NCBI RefSeq assembly: GCF_964656455.1
Contig: NC_135720.1
Location: 99,956,696 to 100,020,695 of the forward strand
Source: Halichoerus grypus
Lineage: Eukaryota; Chordata; Mammalia; Carnivora; Phocidae
Reading direction: 5' to 3'
DNA length: 64,000 nucleotides
Under the pieces are notes generated by a model, which was not told the DNA's origin, did not search any database, and saw only the letters and a program-made list of their open reading frames with translations. A program made the position numbers and the translations under genes. Positions 34,916 to 48,759 of the stretch are shown in pieces (position 1 is the stretch's first letter; every line of letters starts with the position of its first letter).

Positions 34916-35654
34916 AACAACAACAACATCTTTTTTTTCTTGGCTCTATAATGTTTGGAAAATTTTTCTCCTGATTCTCTGGTTATTCTTTCTCAGCCAC
35001 TTTCCCACCCAGTGTCAATTTCTCTATTCCATTGCTAAATGTTTGATTTTATCTTTTTCATGGACCTTTCAGATATATCAATTACTGGACTGTCATATTA
35101 GTCTCACATCCTTATCCAGTGTCAAGATTCACAAATTATTTCAAGGACAAGTATAGTCATGGGGTAAAGGGAAAGCAAGGAGAGGTTCAAGACCACCAAT
35201 GCAGCTCCTGGATGCTATTTTTGCAGCACATTTCTTAACCTCTAAAGAGAAAAACTTCTTACTCAGTCTACTTTCAAAACCTTTCCATAGACTTCTTAAG
35301 TACTTAGATAATATTCATACTCTTAAACTGATCTGCAAGAAGTTGAATGATTTTTTATACTCTCCTTTCTAATCTCACTTCATTCCACTTTCTTTTATTT
35401 CTTATGCTCCAAAAATGATCAGTGATTTTATTAAATTTTCTCAAGTTCCTCAAGATTTTCCTTATCTAAGGGCATTTGTGTTTGCTATTAGTTCTGTCTG
35501 GAAGAGTCATCCTTCTATTATTTGCTAGAATAACTCCTTCATATTAAATGCCATTTTATCCAAGAGATTCCTTTGAGCATTTAATATGAAGAACTCCCCC
35601 CATTCTCTCACAGCTCCTTTTATTTTCTTTCATAATAATCTTCACAATGTAATG

Positions 35655-35870
35655 CAATTCATTCCTGCATTCAACAAATATTTATTGAAAAATGTCTCAG
35701 GTATTTAATTAGGGACTTTGAAATAGGGTGATTAACAAGAGAAACCAAGTTCTGAACTTCATGGAGTTCACACTTTCATAGGGGAAATAGGAAGGAAGTT
35801 ATTTTGCAAATAAACACTTAAGACAATATTGGAAGCGGTAAGTGCTATGAACTAAAATGGGCAACAGAAT
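35655..35870 (+). repeat. L2-like fragment
   Basis: 'attcaacaaatatttattgaaaaatgtctcagg ... gaacttcatggagttcacactttcatagg' resembles an L2 3' end. The flanks 34.9-36.4 kb hold nothing else recognisable. Confidence 0.55.
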
Positions 35871-36399
35871 AGAGAACAGTGAAGATAGACTGGGAAAATG
35901 TTAATAGGATTGTCAAGTACATCCTCTCTAAGGATGGATTAGAATCACAATAGAAGTTAAGAGAACAATGGATAAGATGATTTGATGGAGAAAACAGAAT
36001 AGTGAGTACAAAGCTGTTGAGGTAGGAATAAATTTGGCATATTTGAGGAAAAGCAAGAAACATAGAATGACTGGAGCAGAATGAGCAAGGTAAAGATCAT
36101 TTTGAAAGCAGGCCAGAGAGTTAGGCAGAAACTTAGTCACATGATGTACTCTAGGGCACATAAAGAATTGGGATATTGTTATAAGTAGGATAACAAGCCA
36201 TGAGAATATATTAAAGAAGATTGTGATATGATGAAGTATAAATTGTAAGAGAACAAGAGTGCAAGTAAGAAACCAGTTAAGAGACTATTGACTAGAAGAG
36301 AGATTGAGTTAAATTTCACTAGATTATGGATGGATGTACCTTAAATATACAAAGCATATTGTGCAATTTCAGGATAATATTTGTTTATGTCATGACAGA

Positions 36400-36890
36400 A
36401 AAGAGGACAACTATTTCCCAGCTAAGGGTAGCATTAACTTATGCCATAGCCAGATAAAGATATCACAAGAAAAGGAAACTAGACTATTATTTCTCATGAA
36501 CATAGATGCAACATATAAAAAGATTATACACCATGACAAAGTGAGGTTACTGCAGGAATTAAATGCTTCAATATTCAAAAATCAATTAATGTCATATACC
36601 ATATCAAAATAAAGATATCATGTGATCATCACAAAAGATACAAAAAAAATGCACTTGACAAAATTCAACACCTGCAATGAAAACAATTTTCAGAAAACTA
36701 GGAATAGAAAGTAACCTCTTCATCTTAATAAGAAATATTTTACAAAATTCTCCAGCTAACCTTTTACTTAGTAGTGAATGAATGTTTTCTCTTTATGTTA
36801 TCAGGGAAAACAGTATTATAGTATTTTTCCAATCTGGAATCCCCTCTCAGGAATAAAGCAAAACTAACAGTTTGCACCACTTTGTTCACA
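36400..36890 (+). mobile_element. Degraded old L1 ORF2 fragment
   Basis: Decayed reverse-transcriptase region ('catgaacatagatgcaac', IIHHDKV). Followed by an (A)n run at 36915-36938. Confidence 0.65.
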
Positions 36891-37044
36891 TTTTAAGTGT
36901 ACTGCCAATGCAGTAAAAAAAAAAAAAAAAAAAAAAAAGGAAGAAGAAAATAAAAACGTTTAGGGTGGAAAAGGGCACTGGGTAAGTATTCAGAGACCTA
37001 GATTCCAATCTTGCTCCCCACTGGACTGCCTGCGTGTAACCTTG

Positions 37045-39333
37045 GGGGACCATGGCAGAGTAGGAGGAGCCTAAGCTTGGCTTATCCCACAGAAACAACT
37101 AAATAACACTCCCATCAGTGTAAATAACCCAGAAAATGATCCAAAGATTGGCAGAACAAACTCCACAACTAAAGAAGAAGCCATATGAAAGAAGGTAAGA
37201 CGTGTGAAGACACGGTTTGGGAATGAAATGGGCCATGGCTGGCCACAATGGAGAGGAAGCTGGTGGCATGAAGAAAGGCAAAAAACAGATTTCACACTGG
37301 GGAGGCCATGAAAAGGGAGGACAAATCTCCATAATATTTGCCTTTGAAATCAAGAGGGGCTGAATTTCATGAACTCTTACAACCAGGAGAACTTAAAGTG
37401 TGGAATTTTAAAAATCACTGGGCTCTGGCTCTGGTAGAGTCTGGAGGTAAGAAGCTGAGTCTTTGGCCTTAAACAGACAGCACAACAAACAGGCCACGCA
37501 GATACTGCATGGAACTAGCAGTTTTGCTGGACCTCAGTTCCCACTACAGTGCAGGCAAGTCTCTTTTCACAAGCAAACCACTGCACACCTTGTTAAAACA
37601 CACCTCACCCCTTCTGGGGACAAAACACTGCCATAATAGCCAAAGAGGATCTCTGCAGACAACTGGACTGAAGGAAAAAGAAGCCAAGACTCAACAGCAG
37701 AACACATGCAACACATGTAGGAGACACTCCCTGAGGCACCAGGCCTTGGGGGATAGGGAAAACTGCAATGCAGGGATCGATCTCCTCTTCATAAGGCTAT
37801 TATTGTTAAGAGCAAGAGAAGTAGCTAACTTTCCTAACACAGAGAAACAGACACAGAGAGTTAGACAAATGAGGAGACACAGAAATAAATCCCAAATGAA
37901 TGGAACATGACCAAACCACAGCAAGAAACCTAAGCAAAACAGATATAAATAATATGTCTGATAGAGAATTTAAAGTAATAATCATAAAAATACTCACTAG
38001 GCTTGAGAAAAGAGTAGAAGGCATCAGTGAGATCCTTAACACAGAGATAAAAAATAACCAATCAGAGATCAAGAACACAATAAATGAAATTAAAAGTATA
38101 CATGATGGAAAAAATAACAGACTAAATGAAGCAGATGAACAAATTAATGAACTGAAAGACAGAGTAGTGGAAAGCAACCAAGACAGGCAAAGGAGAGTAA
38201 AGAAAATTATACAAATTGAGATTAGTCTTAGAGAACTCTGCAACTCCATCAAGCATAACATTTGCATTATAGGGATTTCAGAAGATGAAGAGAGAGAAAA
38301 GGGGGCAGAAAATTTATTTGAAGAAATAATAACTGAAAGCTTCCCTAATCTGGGGAAGGAACAGATATCCAGAACCAGGAGGCACAGAGATTCCCCCCAA
38401 AATTCAACCCAAGGAGGTCCACAACAAGACACATAATAATTAAAATGGAAAAAGTAGTGATAAAGAAAAAAATTTAAAAGCAGCAAGAGAAAAGAAGATA
38501 GTTACATACAAGGGAAACCCCATGATATATTCAAAGTGCTGAAAGGAAAAAATCTGCAGCCAATAATATTCCATCCAGAAAGACTATCATTCAGAATAGT
38601 AGGAGAGATAGTTTCTCAGATGAACAAAAGTAAAAGGAGTTCATGACCACTAAACCAGTCCTACAAGAAATATTAAGGGAGACTCTTTGAGTGGAAAAGA
38701 AAGACCATAAGTGAGAGTATGCAAAGTAAGAAATACAAAAGCAGTAAAAATAAGGTTTTCAGTAAACATCAGTCATTCATAAAATAAAAGGATGTAATAT
38801 ATGACACCATATACCTAAAACATGGGGAGGAGAGGAGTAAAAACGGGTTTAAACTTAAGCAACCATCAACTTAATATAGACTTAATATAGACTGATATAT
38901 TTAGAAGATGTTATATACAAACCTAATGTTAACCACAAATCAAAAACCATAATAGCTATGCAAAAAATAAAGAGAAAGGAATCCAAGTATATCACTAAAG
39001 AAAACCAACAAAACATGAGAGAAAGAGAAGAAAGGATCAGAGAAAATATATAGATAAAAACACAAAACAACTATCAAAGTGGCAATCAATGCATATATAT
39101 CAATAAGTATGTTGAATGTAAATGGACTAAACTCTCCAATCAAAAGACTAGGATGACAAAGTGGACAAAAAAAAAAAAACCCACCACCCATCTATATGCT
39201 GCCTACAAGAGACTGATTTCGGACTTAAAGATACATGCAGATTGAAAGTGAGGGGATAGAGAAACATTTATCATGCAAATGGATATCAAAAGAAAGCCAG
39301 GATAGCAATACTTATATTAGACAAAATAGACTT
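37045..39333 (+). mobile_element. L1 5' UTR, ORF1 and start of ORF2 (broken)
   Basis: It starts with 5'-UTR-like 'ggaccatggcagagtaggagg'. ORF1-type coding runs at 37900-38436 (coiled-coil part 'LTRLEKRVEGISEI', then 'NICIIGISEDEEREKGAENL'), truncated before the RNA-binding C-terminus. The start of ORF2 follows from about 39.07 kb ('ITKWTK..PTIYMLPTRD'-like, frameshifted). It is interrupted at 39334. Confidence 0.85.
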
Positions 39334-39470
39334 AAAAATTATTTATTTATTTATTTATTTATTTGACACAGAGAGAGCAGGAGTGGCAGAGGGAGAGGGA
39401 GAAGCAGGCTCCCCACTGAGCAAGGAGCCTGATGTGGGACTATATCCCAGGACCCTGGAATCATGATTTA
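39334..39470 (-). mobile_element. Truncated SINEC, minus
   Basis: '(atttatttatttattt)gacacagagagagcagg ... caggaccctggaatcatga'; the head is lost where it meets L1 ORF2. Confidence 0.8.
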
Positions 39471-41599
39471 TTTTAAGCCTATTTTGATGGTATTTTCATA
39501 GGGATTCCATTGGAAGTGTAGACTGTTCTGGGTGGCATAGACATTTTAACAATATTTGTTCTTCCAATCAATGAGCATGGGAGGTTTTTCCATGTCTTTG
39601 TGTCTTTCTCAATTTCTTTCATTAGTGTTCTGTAGTTTTTAGAGTACAGAACCTTTACCTCTTCAGTTAGGTTTATTCCTAGGTATCTTATGGTTTTTGG
39701 TCCAGTTGTAAGCAGGATCGATTCCTTAATTTCTCTTTCTTCTGTTTCATTGTTAGTGTATAAAAATGCAACTGATTTCTGTGCATTGATTTTATATCCT
39801 CCCACTTTGCTGAATTCCTGTATGAGTTCTGGCAATTTTGGGGTGGAGTCTTTTAGGTATTCCACATAAAGTATCACATCATCCGCGAAGAGTGAGAGTT
39901 TGACTTTTTCTTTGCTGATTTGGATGCCTTTTATTTCTTTTTGTTGTCTGATTGCTGAGGGTAAGACTTCTAGTACTATGTTGAACAACAGTGGTGAGAG
40001 TGGGCATGGCATCCCTGTTGTATTCCTGATCTTAGGGGAAAATAGGTATTATTTCTTTAAATGTTTGGTAGAATTCCCTTGGGAAGCCATCTGGCCCTGG
40101 GTTCTTGTTTTTTGGGAGGTTTTTGATTATTGCTTCACTTTCCTTACTGGTTATGAGTCTGTTCAGATATTCTATTTCTTCCTCTTTCAATTTTGGTAGT
40201 TCATAAGTTTCCAGGCATGCATCCATTTCTTCCAGATTGCCTAGTTTGTTGGCATATAGTTGCTCATACACGTTCTTAAAATTGTATTTTCTTGGTGTTG
40301 GTTTGTAAAGAAATCAAAACTTACATATATATATATACACAAAACTAAGATCGAATAGAATGAAAGGAAGCCAAAAATGAAGAATATATCTATAAAATGT
40401 AAATGTAAAAATGATAGTTAAAAAAAAGACTTAAAAACAAAGAGTTGATAAAGTAAGAAACTAGTTGAAAAGGGGAAAAAGAGAAATGGAAAATTTTAAA
40501 CTGAAAGATAAATGAATCATGAGAAAAAACCTTGTGTTCTATATACTATTTTGCCATAGCACTGGAGTTCTTCAGTCCTTTGAGGTCCATAAATTTGCTG
40601 TTCCCCTGTTCTTCCAGTTGCTCTTCTGGAGGAGGGGCCTGCTGTGCTGATTCCCAGGTGTCTTTGCCTGGGCAGAGTTGCACCACTGTTGCTAGGCAGC
40701 CAGGCTCAGTGTAAACTCTTTCTGGTTGCTCTGTGTGGATTTTGTTCCCTTGAAGGCTTTGTGCAGCACCTCTTTAGAGGATCAAAATTAAAATGGCCAC
40801 GCCCCCAATCTCCAGCCCCAGAGCCAAAAGACTGCAAACCCTCAGGGATAAGCAGTCTTCACTTTTGTGTGTGCCAAACTCTGCAGACTCCTGTGGTGTA
40901 TACTCACTCCACCCCTCCTGGGGGAAAGCAGAAAGTCACCACATTCCTGTTTTTTGCACACACTGAGAGCTGTCTCCCAGTGGTACATCCAACTGCTCCG
41001 TGCCTCCCAGGGGAAGGTGGAAGGTCCCCACATTCCTGTCCTCCACTGGGTCCCCACATAGAGAGTGGTCACCTGATCACCCCGGCTCATGGTTTATGGT
41101 GAACTGACCTGAGACCTCCCCTTCCCAGGTTCACTAACCATAACCAGTTTCCCTGCTTCAATGTTTGGGAACTCAACCGGCCCAGGCACACCCATTCTTT
41201 CTGTGATGCCAGGGATCCTGAGACCACACTGTCCCACCTAGAATTCTGCCCCATTTCACCACCTGAGCATCTTTCAGGCAAGAATGTCTCTCAGTGGAGC
41301 AGATTTCTGAGGGGTCTGATTTTGAGCTCCAGGGCTATATCACTTTCCAGTGCCAGCTTATGGAGGCTCCCTCTCCCCACAGCTTATCTTCTGATATATC
41401 CCCTCAGATTCACTTCTCTGCACCTCCTACCTTGCAAAAAGTGGTTGCTTTTCTACTTGTAGTGTTCCAGATATTCTTTTCTTACATCTCAGGTTGAATT
41501 CATGGGTGTTCAGAATGATTTGATAGTTACCTAGCTAAATTCAAGGGACCAGATGAAACAAGGTTCCACCCCACTCTTCTGCCATCTTGCCTCTCTTCC
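39334..41599 (-). mobile_element. Minus-strand L1 inserted in the 37-46 kb L1
   Basis: The right end is the L1 5' end (complement of 'ggaagagaggcaagatggc'), with 5' UTR at about 40.5-41.6 kb and ORF2 fragments at 39.47-40.3 kb with internal deletions. The left end is a SINE fragment (39334-39470). 'aaaatagactt' is duplicated at 39323-39333 and 41600-41610. Confidence 0.83.
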
Positions 41600-42565
41600 A
41601 AAATAGACTTTTAAACAAAGAGTGTAACAAAAGACAAAGGACCCTATATAATAATAAAGGGGACAATCCAACAAAAGGATATAACAATTGTAAATATTTA
41701 TGCACAAACATGGAAGACCCACATGCATAAAATAGTTAATAACAAAAATAAAGGAACTAGTTGGTAGTAGTACAATAATAGTAGAGGACGATAACACCCC
41801 ACTTACATTGATAGACGGATCACCCAAGCAGAAAATCAACCAGGAAAGAGTGGCTTTGAATGACAAACTGGGCCGGATGGATTTAACAGATATATTCAGA
41901 ACATTCCATCCTAAACCACCAGAATACATATTCTTCTCAAGTGTAGATGGAAGATTTTTCAGAATAGATCACATATTAGGCCAAAACATGTCTCAACAAA
42001 TTCAAAAAGACCAAACTCATAACATCATTATGTTATATGACCATATGTTATATGTTATATGACCACAACATCATTAAACTAGAAATCAACCACAAGAAAA
42101 AAATCTGGAAAATCCACAAGTACATGGAAGTTAAATAACATGCTACTAAACAATGAATGGGTAAGCCAAGAAATCAAAGAAGAAATCAAAAAGTACATTG
42201 AAACAAACAAACAAATGAAAACACATGGTCCAAAATCTTTGGGATGCAGCACAAGTGCTCCTAAGAAAGAAATGTATAGGAATACAGGCCTATCTCAAGA
42301 AGAAGCAAGAAAAATTTCAAATAAACAACATAAGCTTACACCTAAAGGAGCTAGATAAAGAAGAACAAAAAAACCCAAAACCAGCAGAAGGAAGAAAATA
42401 ATAAATATTAGAGCAGAAATAAATGATAGAGAAACTAGAAAAACAATTAAATAGATCAATGAAACCAGGAGGAAGTTCTTTGAAAAAATCAACAAAATTG
42501 ATAAACCTCTAGTCAGACTTACCAAAAACACAGGGAGGACCCAAATAAATAAAACCACTAATAAA

Positions 42566-42766
42566 AGGGGCTCCTGGGTGGCTCAGTTGGTTGAGTGACT
42601 GCCTTCAGCTCAGGTCATGATCCTGGAGTCCCAGGATCGAGTCCCGCATCAGGCTCCCTGCTCAGCGGGGAGTCTGCTTCTCCCTCTGACCCTTTCCCCT
42701 TTCATGCTCTCTCTTTCTCTCATTCTCTCTCTCTCAAATAAATAAATAAATAAAATCTTTAAAAAA
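42566..42766 (+). mobile_element. SINEC, plus (young)
   Basis: 'ggctcctgggtggctcagttgg' to 'aataaataaataaaatcttt'. Flanks repeat '(c)actaat(a/g)aaag'. Its sequence is the arctoid-type variant used here for lineage inference. Confidence 0.92.
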
Positions 42767-43717
42767 AAACACTAATGAAAGAGGAGAAATAACAACCACA
42801 GAAATACAAATAATTGTAACAAAATATTATGAAAACCTATATGCCAGCAAATTGTACAACCTGTGAGGAATTGCTAAGTTCCTAGAAACATATAACTTAC
42901 AAAACTAAAGTCAGAAGAAATAGAAAATTTTAACAGACCAATAGCCAGCAATGCAATTGAATCAGTAAGCAAAAAACTCCCCCCAAAAAACAAAAATCCA
43001 GGACCAGACAGCTTCACAGGAGAATTTTACCAAACATTTAGAGAAAAGTTAATACCTACTTTTCCCAAACTATTCCAAAAAATAGAAGAGGAAAGAAAAC
43101 TTCCAAATTTATTCTATGAGACTAGTATCACTGTGATACCAAAACTAGATAAAGACACCACAAAAAAGAAAACCACAGGCCAATATCTCTTATGAATATA
43201 TATGCAAATATCCTCAACAAAATATTAGCAAACCAAATGCAAGACTTCATTTAAAAAACCATACACCACAATCAAGTAGGATTTAATCCCAAGATGCAAG
43301 AGTGGTTCAATATTGATAAAACAATCAACACGAATCATCACATGAATAAGAAAAGATAAAAATCATACAATCATTTCAATAGATACAGAAAAAGCATTCA
43401 AAGTACAACATCCATTCATCATTAAAAAACCTCTGCAAAGTAGGTCTAGAGGGAACATACCTCAACATCATAAAAGCCTTATGTGAAAAACTCACAGCCA
43501 ACATCATACTCAAAGGTGAAAAAGTGAGAGCTTTCCCCCTTAGGTCAGGAACAAGACAAGGATGTCCACTCTCACCACACTTACTCAACAGAGTCCTAGA
43601 AGTCCTAGCCACAGCAGTTAGAACACATAAAGAAATAAAAGGCATCCAAATTGGTAAGGAAGAAGTAAAACTCTCACTATTTGCACATGACATGACACTC
43701 TATATAGAAAACTCTAG

Positions 43718-43950
43718 GGGCGCCTGGGTGGCTCAGATGGTTAAGCGTCTGCCTTTGGCTCAGGTCATGATCCCGGGGTCCTGGGATCGAGTCCCGCATC
43801 GGGCTCCCTGCTAGGCGGGGAGCCTGCTTCTCCCTCTGCCTCTGCCTCTCTCTCTCTCTCTGACTTTCATGAATAAATAAATAAAACATTTAAAAAAAAA
43901 AAAAGCAAAACAAAACAATGTTTAAAAAAAAAAAAAGAAAGAAAACTCTA
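43718..43950 (+). mobile_element. SINEC, plus (young), long A-rich tail
   Basis: 'ggggcgcctgggtggctcag ... atgaataaataaataaaac', then two A-runs. 'gaaaactcta' is duplicated around it. It breaks L1 ORF2 right after the FAHD motif. Confidence 0.92.
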
Positions 43951-44814
43951 AAGACTCCACCAAAACACTACTAGAACTGATACATAAATTCAGTAGTCAT
44001 AGGATACAAAATCAATGCACAGAAATCTGTTGCATTCCTATATGCTAATAACGAAGCAGCAGGAAGTGAAAATAAAAGAATTCCATTTATAATTGCACCC
44101 AAAACAGGAAAATATCTAGGAATAAACCTAACCAAAGAGGTGAAAGGCCGGTACTCTGAAAACCATAAAACAGTAATAAAAGAAGTTCATGATGATGTCA
44201 AGAAATGGAAAGACATTCTCATGGGTTGGAAGAACAAACGTCTATACTACCCAAAGCAATCTACAGATTTCATACAATCCCTATCAGAATACCAACAGCA
44301 TTTTTCACAGAACTAGAACAAAGCATCTTAAAATTTGTTTGGAACCACAAAAGACCTCAAATAACCAAAGCAGTCTTGAAAAAAAAAAAAAAAGAAAAAG
44401 AAAAAGAAAAGAGAAGCGAAACTGGAGGTATCACACTTCATTACATTACAAGTTACATTACAAAGCTATAGTAATGAAAGCAGTATGGTACTGGCATAAA
44501 AACAGACACATAGATCAGTAGAGTAGAACAGAAAACCCAGAAATAAATCCACACTTATATGGTCAATTAATTTTCAGCAGAGGAAGAATGAATATGCAAT
44601 GGGAAAAGGACAGTCTCTTCAACAAATGGTGTTAGGAAAACACATTGCAGCCACATGCAAAAGAATGAAACTGGACCACTTTCTTGTACCATACACAAAA
44701 GTAAACTCAAAATGGATTAAAGACCTAAATGTGAGACCATAACAATCCTAGGAGAGAGCACAGGTGGTAATGTCTCTGACATCGGCTGTAGGAATATTTT
44801 TCTAGATCTGTCTC

Positions 44815-45016
44815 TGTTTTTTTTTAAAGATTTTATTTATTTATTTATTTGACAGAGAGAGAGACAGCAAAGAGGGAATACAAGCCGGGGGAGTGGGAGT
44901 GGGAGAAGCAAGCTTCCCGCTGAGCAAGGAGCCCAATGCGGCACTCGATCCCAGGACCCTGGGATCATGACCTGAGCCGAAGGCAGACGCTTAATAACTG
45001 AGCCACCCAGGTGACC
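44815..45016 (-). mobile_element. SINEC, minus
   Basis: 'ctagatctgtct' on both sides (about 44803 and 45017). It interrupts L1 ORF2. Confidence 0.9.
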
Positions 45017-46557
45017 CTAGATCTGTCTTTGAGAAAGGGAAATAAAAGCAAAAATAAACTACTGGGACTACAACAGAATAGAAAGCTTCTGCACAGCAAA
45101 AGAAACAACAACACTAAAAGGCAACTTCCTGAATGGGCAAAGATATTTGCAAATGATATATCTGAGAAAGAGTTAGTATCCAAAATATTTAAAGGACTGA
45201 TACAACTCAACACCCAAAAACAAATAATCTAATTAAAAATGGACAGAAGACATGAACAGACATTCTCCAAAGAAGACATATGGATGGCCAAGGGACAAAT
45301 GAAAAGATGCTCAACATCACTCATTATCAGGCAAATGCAAGTCAAAACTATGAAGAGATATCACCTCACACCTGTCAGAATGGTTTTAATCAAACACAAG
45401 AAACAACAACTTGTTGGCAAGAATGTGGAGAAAAAGGACCCTCCTGCACTGTTGGTGGAAATGCAAACTGGTACAGCCACTGTGGAAAACAGTGTGGAGT
45501 TTCCTCAAAAAGTTAAAAATGGAGCTACCCTAGGATTGTACTACTATATATTTACCCGAAAACTACAAAAACACTAATTCAAAGGAATACGCACATCTCT
45601 ACATCTATAGCAAAATTATTTACAATAGCCAAACTATGGAAGCAGCCCAAGTGTCCACTGACAGATGAATGGATAAAGAAGATGTGCCATGTATATAAAA
45701 TGGGATATCATTCAGCTATAAAAAGAATGAAATATTGCCATTTGCAACAACATGAATGGAGCTAGAGTATAAGGCTAGGTGAAATAAGTCAAAGACAAAT
45801 ACCACATGAATTCACTCATATTTGGAATTTAAGAAATAAAACAAATGAGCAAAGGGAAAAAGAGAGTCAAACCAAGAAACATACTCTTAAATGTGGAGAA
45901 CAAACTGATGAGTACCTGAGGAAAGATGGGTGTGGAGAATGGGTGAAATAGTGATTGAGATTAAAGAGTACACCAACCAAGATGAAAAAAAAAAGTTAAG
46001 TGATTTTTTAAAAAAAGAAGAGAAAAGAAAGGTAGAAACTCTCTTTACAAATTAAAATATTTGTAGAAAATCCAAAGGAATCTATGAAAAAACCTATAAG
46101 AACTAGTAAGTTTAGTAAGGTCACTTGTTTATGGGTGGAGGGGGAAGGGAGCATCTTATATATAAAGGAGCAGGGTAAGAATTAGAGTGGGTTTCTCTGC
46201 AGAATCCATGCAAGACACTAGCCCCTAGCTCTCAGGCATTTTCAACACTGCACCTTTGAGCTCAGCACACTGCTAACTTTTGATTTTACATGAATATTTA
46301 GAAGTACCTGCACTGTTCCTTTCAATAGTGGAGATGTGCTTTCAAGTGACTCAAAACCTACAAGCTCTCTTCTATTCTGGATTTGCCCTCCATACCAACT
46401 TCATCATCAACACTGTCTTCTAAATCTCTTCAAATCCCAACTTTTGTTCTATTTCTACTGTTCTAAAATTAATATGGGAAATTGTCACCACATTCTTATT
46501 TTTTCTGTCACCAATTTCTCCACTCTGCAAATCACCCTGCACAGTATTATTGGGTGG

Positions 46558-46856
46558 AGTTTTTTTTTTTTAAGTTTTTATTTAAGTTTCAGTTAGTTAA
46601 CATACAGTGTAATATTAGCTTCAGGTGTACAATATAGTGATTCAACACCTACATACAACACCCAGTGCTCATCACAACAAGAGCAATCCTTCATCCCAGT
46701 CTCCTGTTTCATACCTCCCCCTAACTCACCTCCCCTCTGGTAACATCCGTTTGTTCTCTATAGTTAAGAGTCCATTTCCTGGTTTGCCTCCCGCTCTCTC
46801 TCTCTCTCTTTTTTTTCTTTTGCACTTGTTCTTATGGCTAAGTAATATTCCATTTG
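46558..46856 (-). mobile_element. L1 3' end fragment, minus
   Basis: 'tttttttttttaagtttttatttaagtttcagttagttaacatacag ... ggctaagtaatattccatt', with a small internal deletion. Confidence 0.82.
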
Positions 46857-46859
46857 GTA

Positions 46860-48380
46860 GCTTTTATTAAATAATATTTGATCATAAAATTTCCCAATTA
46901 TCTAAACATCAATGAAATTATTTTCCCATGTTATACAAAGAAGCAAGTCTCCTTAGACTTCTATATAAAATTATCCCAACATTTTAAACAGCCTATCATA
47001 CTGACTTACATACACCTTGTGATACATTGATTTGTCTGTTTCTGCCCTTCCAAACAAGTGTTCAAAACTTTTTTTTTCTGATCAAGTCATATACATTTTT
47101 CAAAGGAATTCAAATGTCATTTTCCCCTGGCAATGTTAAAATTCTAATTTTTACCCAGATAATATTAACTCAGAATTCCCAGTTACTGATATTTCCTGTT
47201 CCAACTACTTAGCACTAAACTACACTACCTGGTAATGATCGTATGTGTGCATTTTTCCTCCAGTACTATAAGTCTTAGAGGAAAAAGATGTTTGTTTTTC
47301 TCTACATTCCCTAAGAATCTAGGCCAAGTCAATATTTATTCTCTCAACAAATATTTATAAACTATTACCTAAGTAATTCGGATCATGCTAGGCTTTTGAC
47401 ATATAGCAATAATCAAAAGAGATATAGCCCACTTCTCAAATATATATTTACTCACAATATCTACCACTACAACACTCAAGTTGTTCTCATTCTGACATCA
47501 TCTATGGAAACAAGTAATAATTATAGGTATGGTGTCTCCCAGAATGAAAAATGGGATATTCATAGTAAATTATAGACTGCTACAGGATGATGATTGTGTT
47601 GCACTAATAAAAAAATAATGTATGAAGCAATTCTATTTATAAATAAGTGAGTAGCAATTTTGTGGATATAAGTATTTGAAATATTAAATTAATAATCTAA
47701 GGAAGATACAGTGAAAACATGAATATAGCATTGAGAAAGACAGATCCGGGGATGGATTTTGTAAACTTTCAGAAAGGCAAACTGTCAGAAGTTAACTTGA
47801 TTGAATGGAACCATAAGAGTAAAGCAGGCTAGGAGGACTTCTAAATTCCAATTTTTTTTTTAGTCAGTGGTATTTGAACTGAAATAGCAGTAAAAAAGAA
47901 CTAAAATAATATCTGTGCATTGGTCTCTTGGAATTTTAACATTGCCAGGGGAAAATGACACTCAGTACTAGGAGACAGTGTTTGTTAGAGTTAACAATTG
48001 TGCATAGGTGAGTCTCAAATGTTGGAATGAAAAATCCAAGCCTCTTTGCATGGGGTAGAGAGAGTTAATGTGTGATGGGTGTTTGTTGATCCTTGGTTCG
48101 TCATCTTTTGACCAAACCTGTCTTCTATGTGATGAATTAATTCATTCCTTTAAATCTTGAGAACAACTAAGCATAGGAGGAAATGCATCTATTACTCATC
48201 TGCCCTCTGTGAAGACAGGCACTACATCTTCAACCAACGCCAGATGTACCCGCTGACCTTGAAGTCACCAGCCTTGGATCAGGAATTCTGGGCATTTTCC
48301 TAAGACCTGCTCTTGTTACTCTTATTGAATTTCTTAACCACAAAACCACAAAAATTGGAAGGGAAGAGGGGCAAGAACGT
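46860..48380. other. Intergenic sequence upstream of CRISP2-like gene
   Basis: AT-rich; an L2-like piece ('ctcaacaaatatttataaac') lies near 47.34 kb. No exon supported. Confidence 0.5.
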
Positions 48381-48381
48381 C

Positions 48382-48498
48382 AATCTTTAAAAATTAAAAA
48401 AAAAGTGGCGTAAGGATTTGGGATTTGGGAGTCTGGAAAATATGCTGTGATATTCTAAGGAAGTCAAGTGAACTTCTTTAAAAAGCCCACTTCTTTAT
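48382..48498 (+). repeat. Direct repeat copy 1 flanking the CpG exon
   Basis: 117 bp starting 'aatctttaaaaattaaaaaaa', repeated at 49743-49861 with a handful of differences. It lies about 0.3 kb upstream of the CpG-containing exon. Confidence 0.88.
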
Positions 48499-48759
48499 GA
48501 GCAAAACTACAAAATGCCAACTTTATGTAACCTTGAATGCACTTTTGGCACTAACTAGCATTGCCTTGCGAACTTAATTATCTGTGGACTTTACCAATCC
48601 GCTCTTTAAATTCCGACCTGTGTTAATTCAGGAATTCTTATCTGAAAAGGAACGCCTCCTTTTTCAACCACCCCCTGTGCATTTCGAATCCTAGTATTAT
48701 CTCCATCTTCTTCCTACTGTTCAAGTGTGTGAGCAGACATTTCCTTTCCTCAAGGGAAG

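Larger units (their letters stand above)
41600..46015 (+). mobile_element. L1 ORF2 to 3' end (resumed), with three SINEs
   Basis: ORF2 continues in several broken frames: endonuclease-end region, RT domain at about 43.2-43.9 kb ([13 protein letters not shown]; the FADD catalytic motif reads FAHD), and C-terminus at 45.2-45.7 kb. It carries many stops and frameshifts and is inactive. Confidence 0.88.

Noticed and set aside
37900..38436. 178-residue lysine-rich coiled-coil ORF
   Set aside because: Matches the L1 ORF1 N-terminal and middle region inside a degraded L1; truncated before the C-terminal domain.
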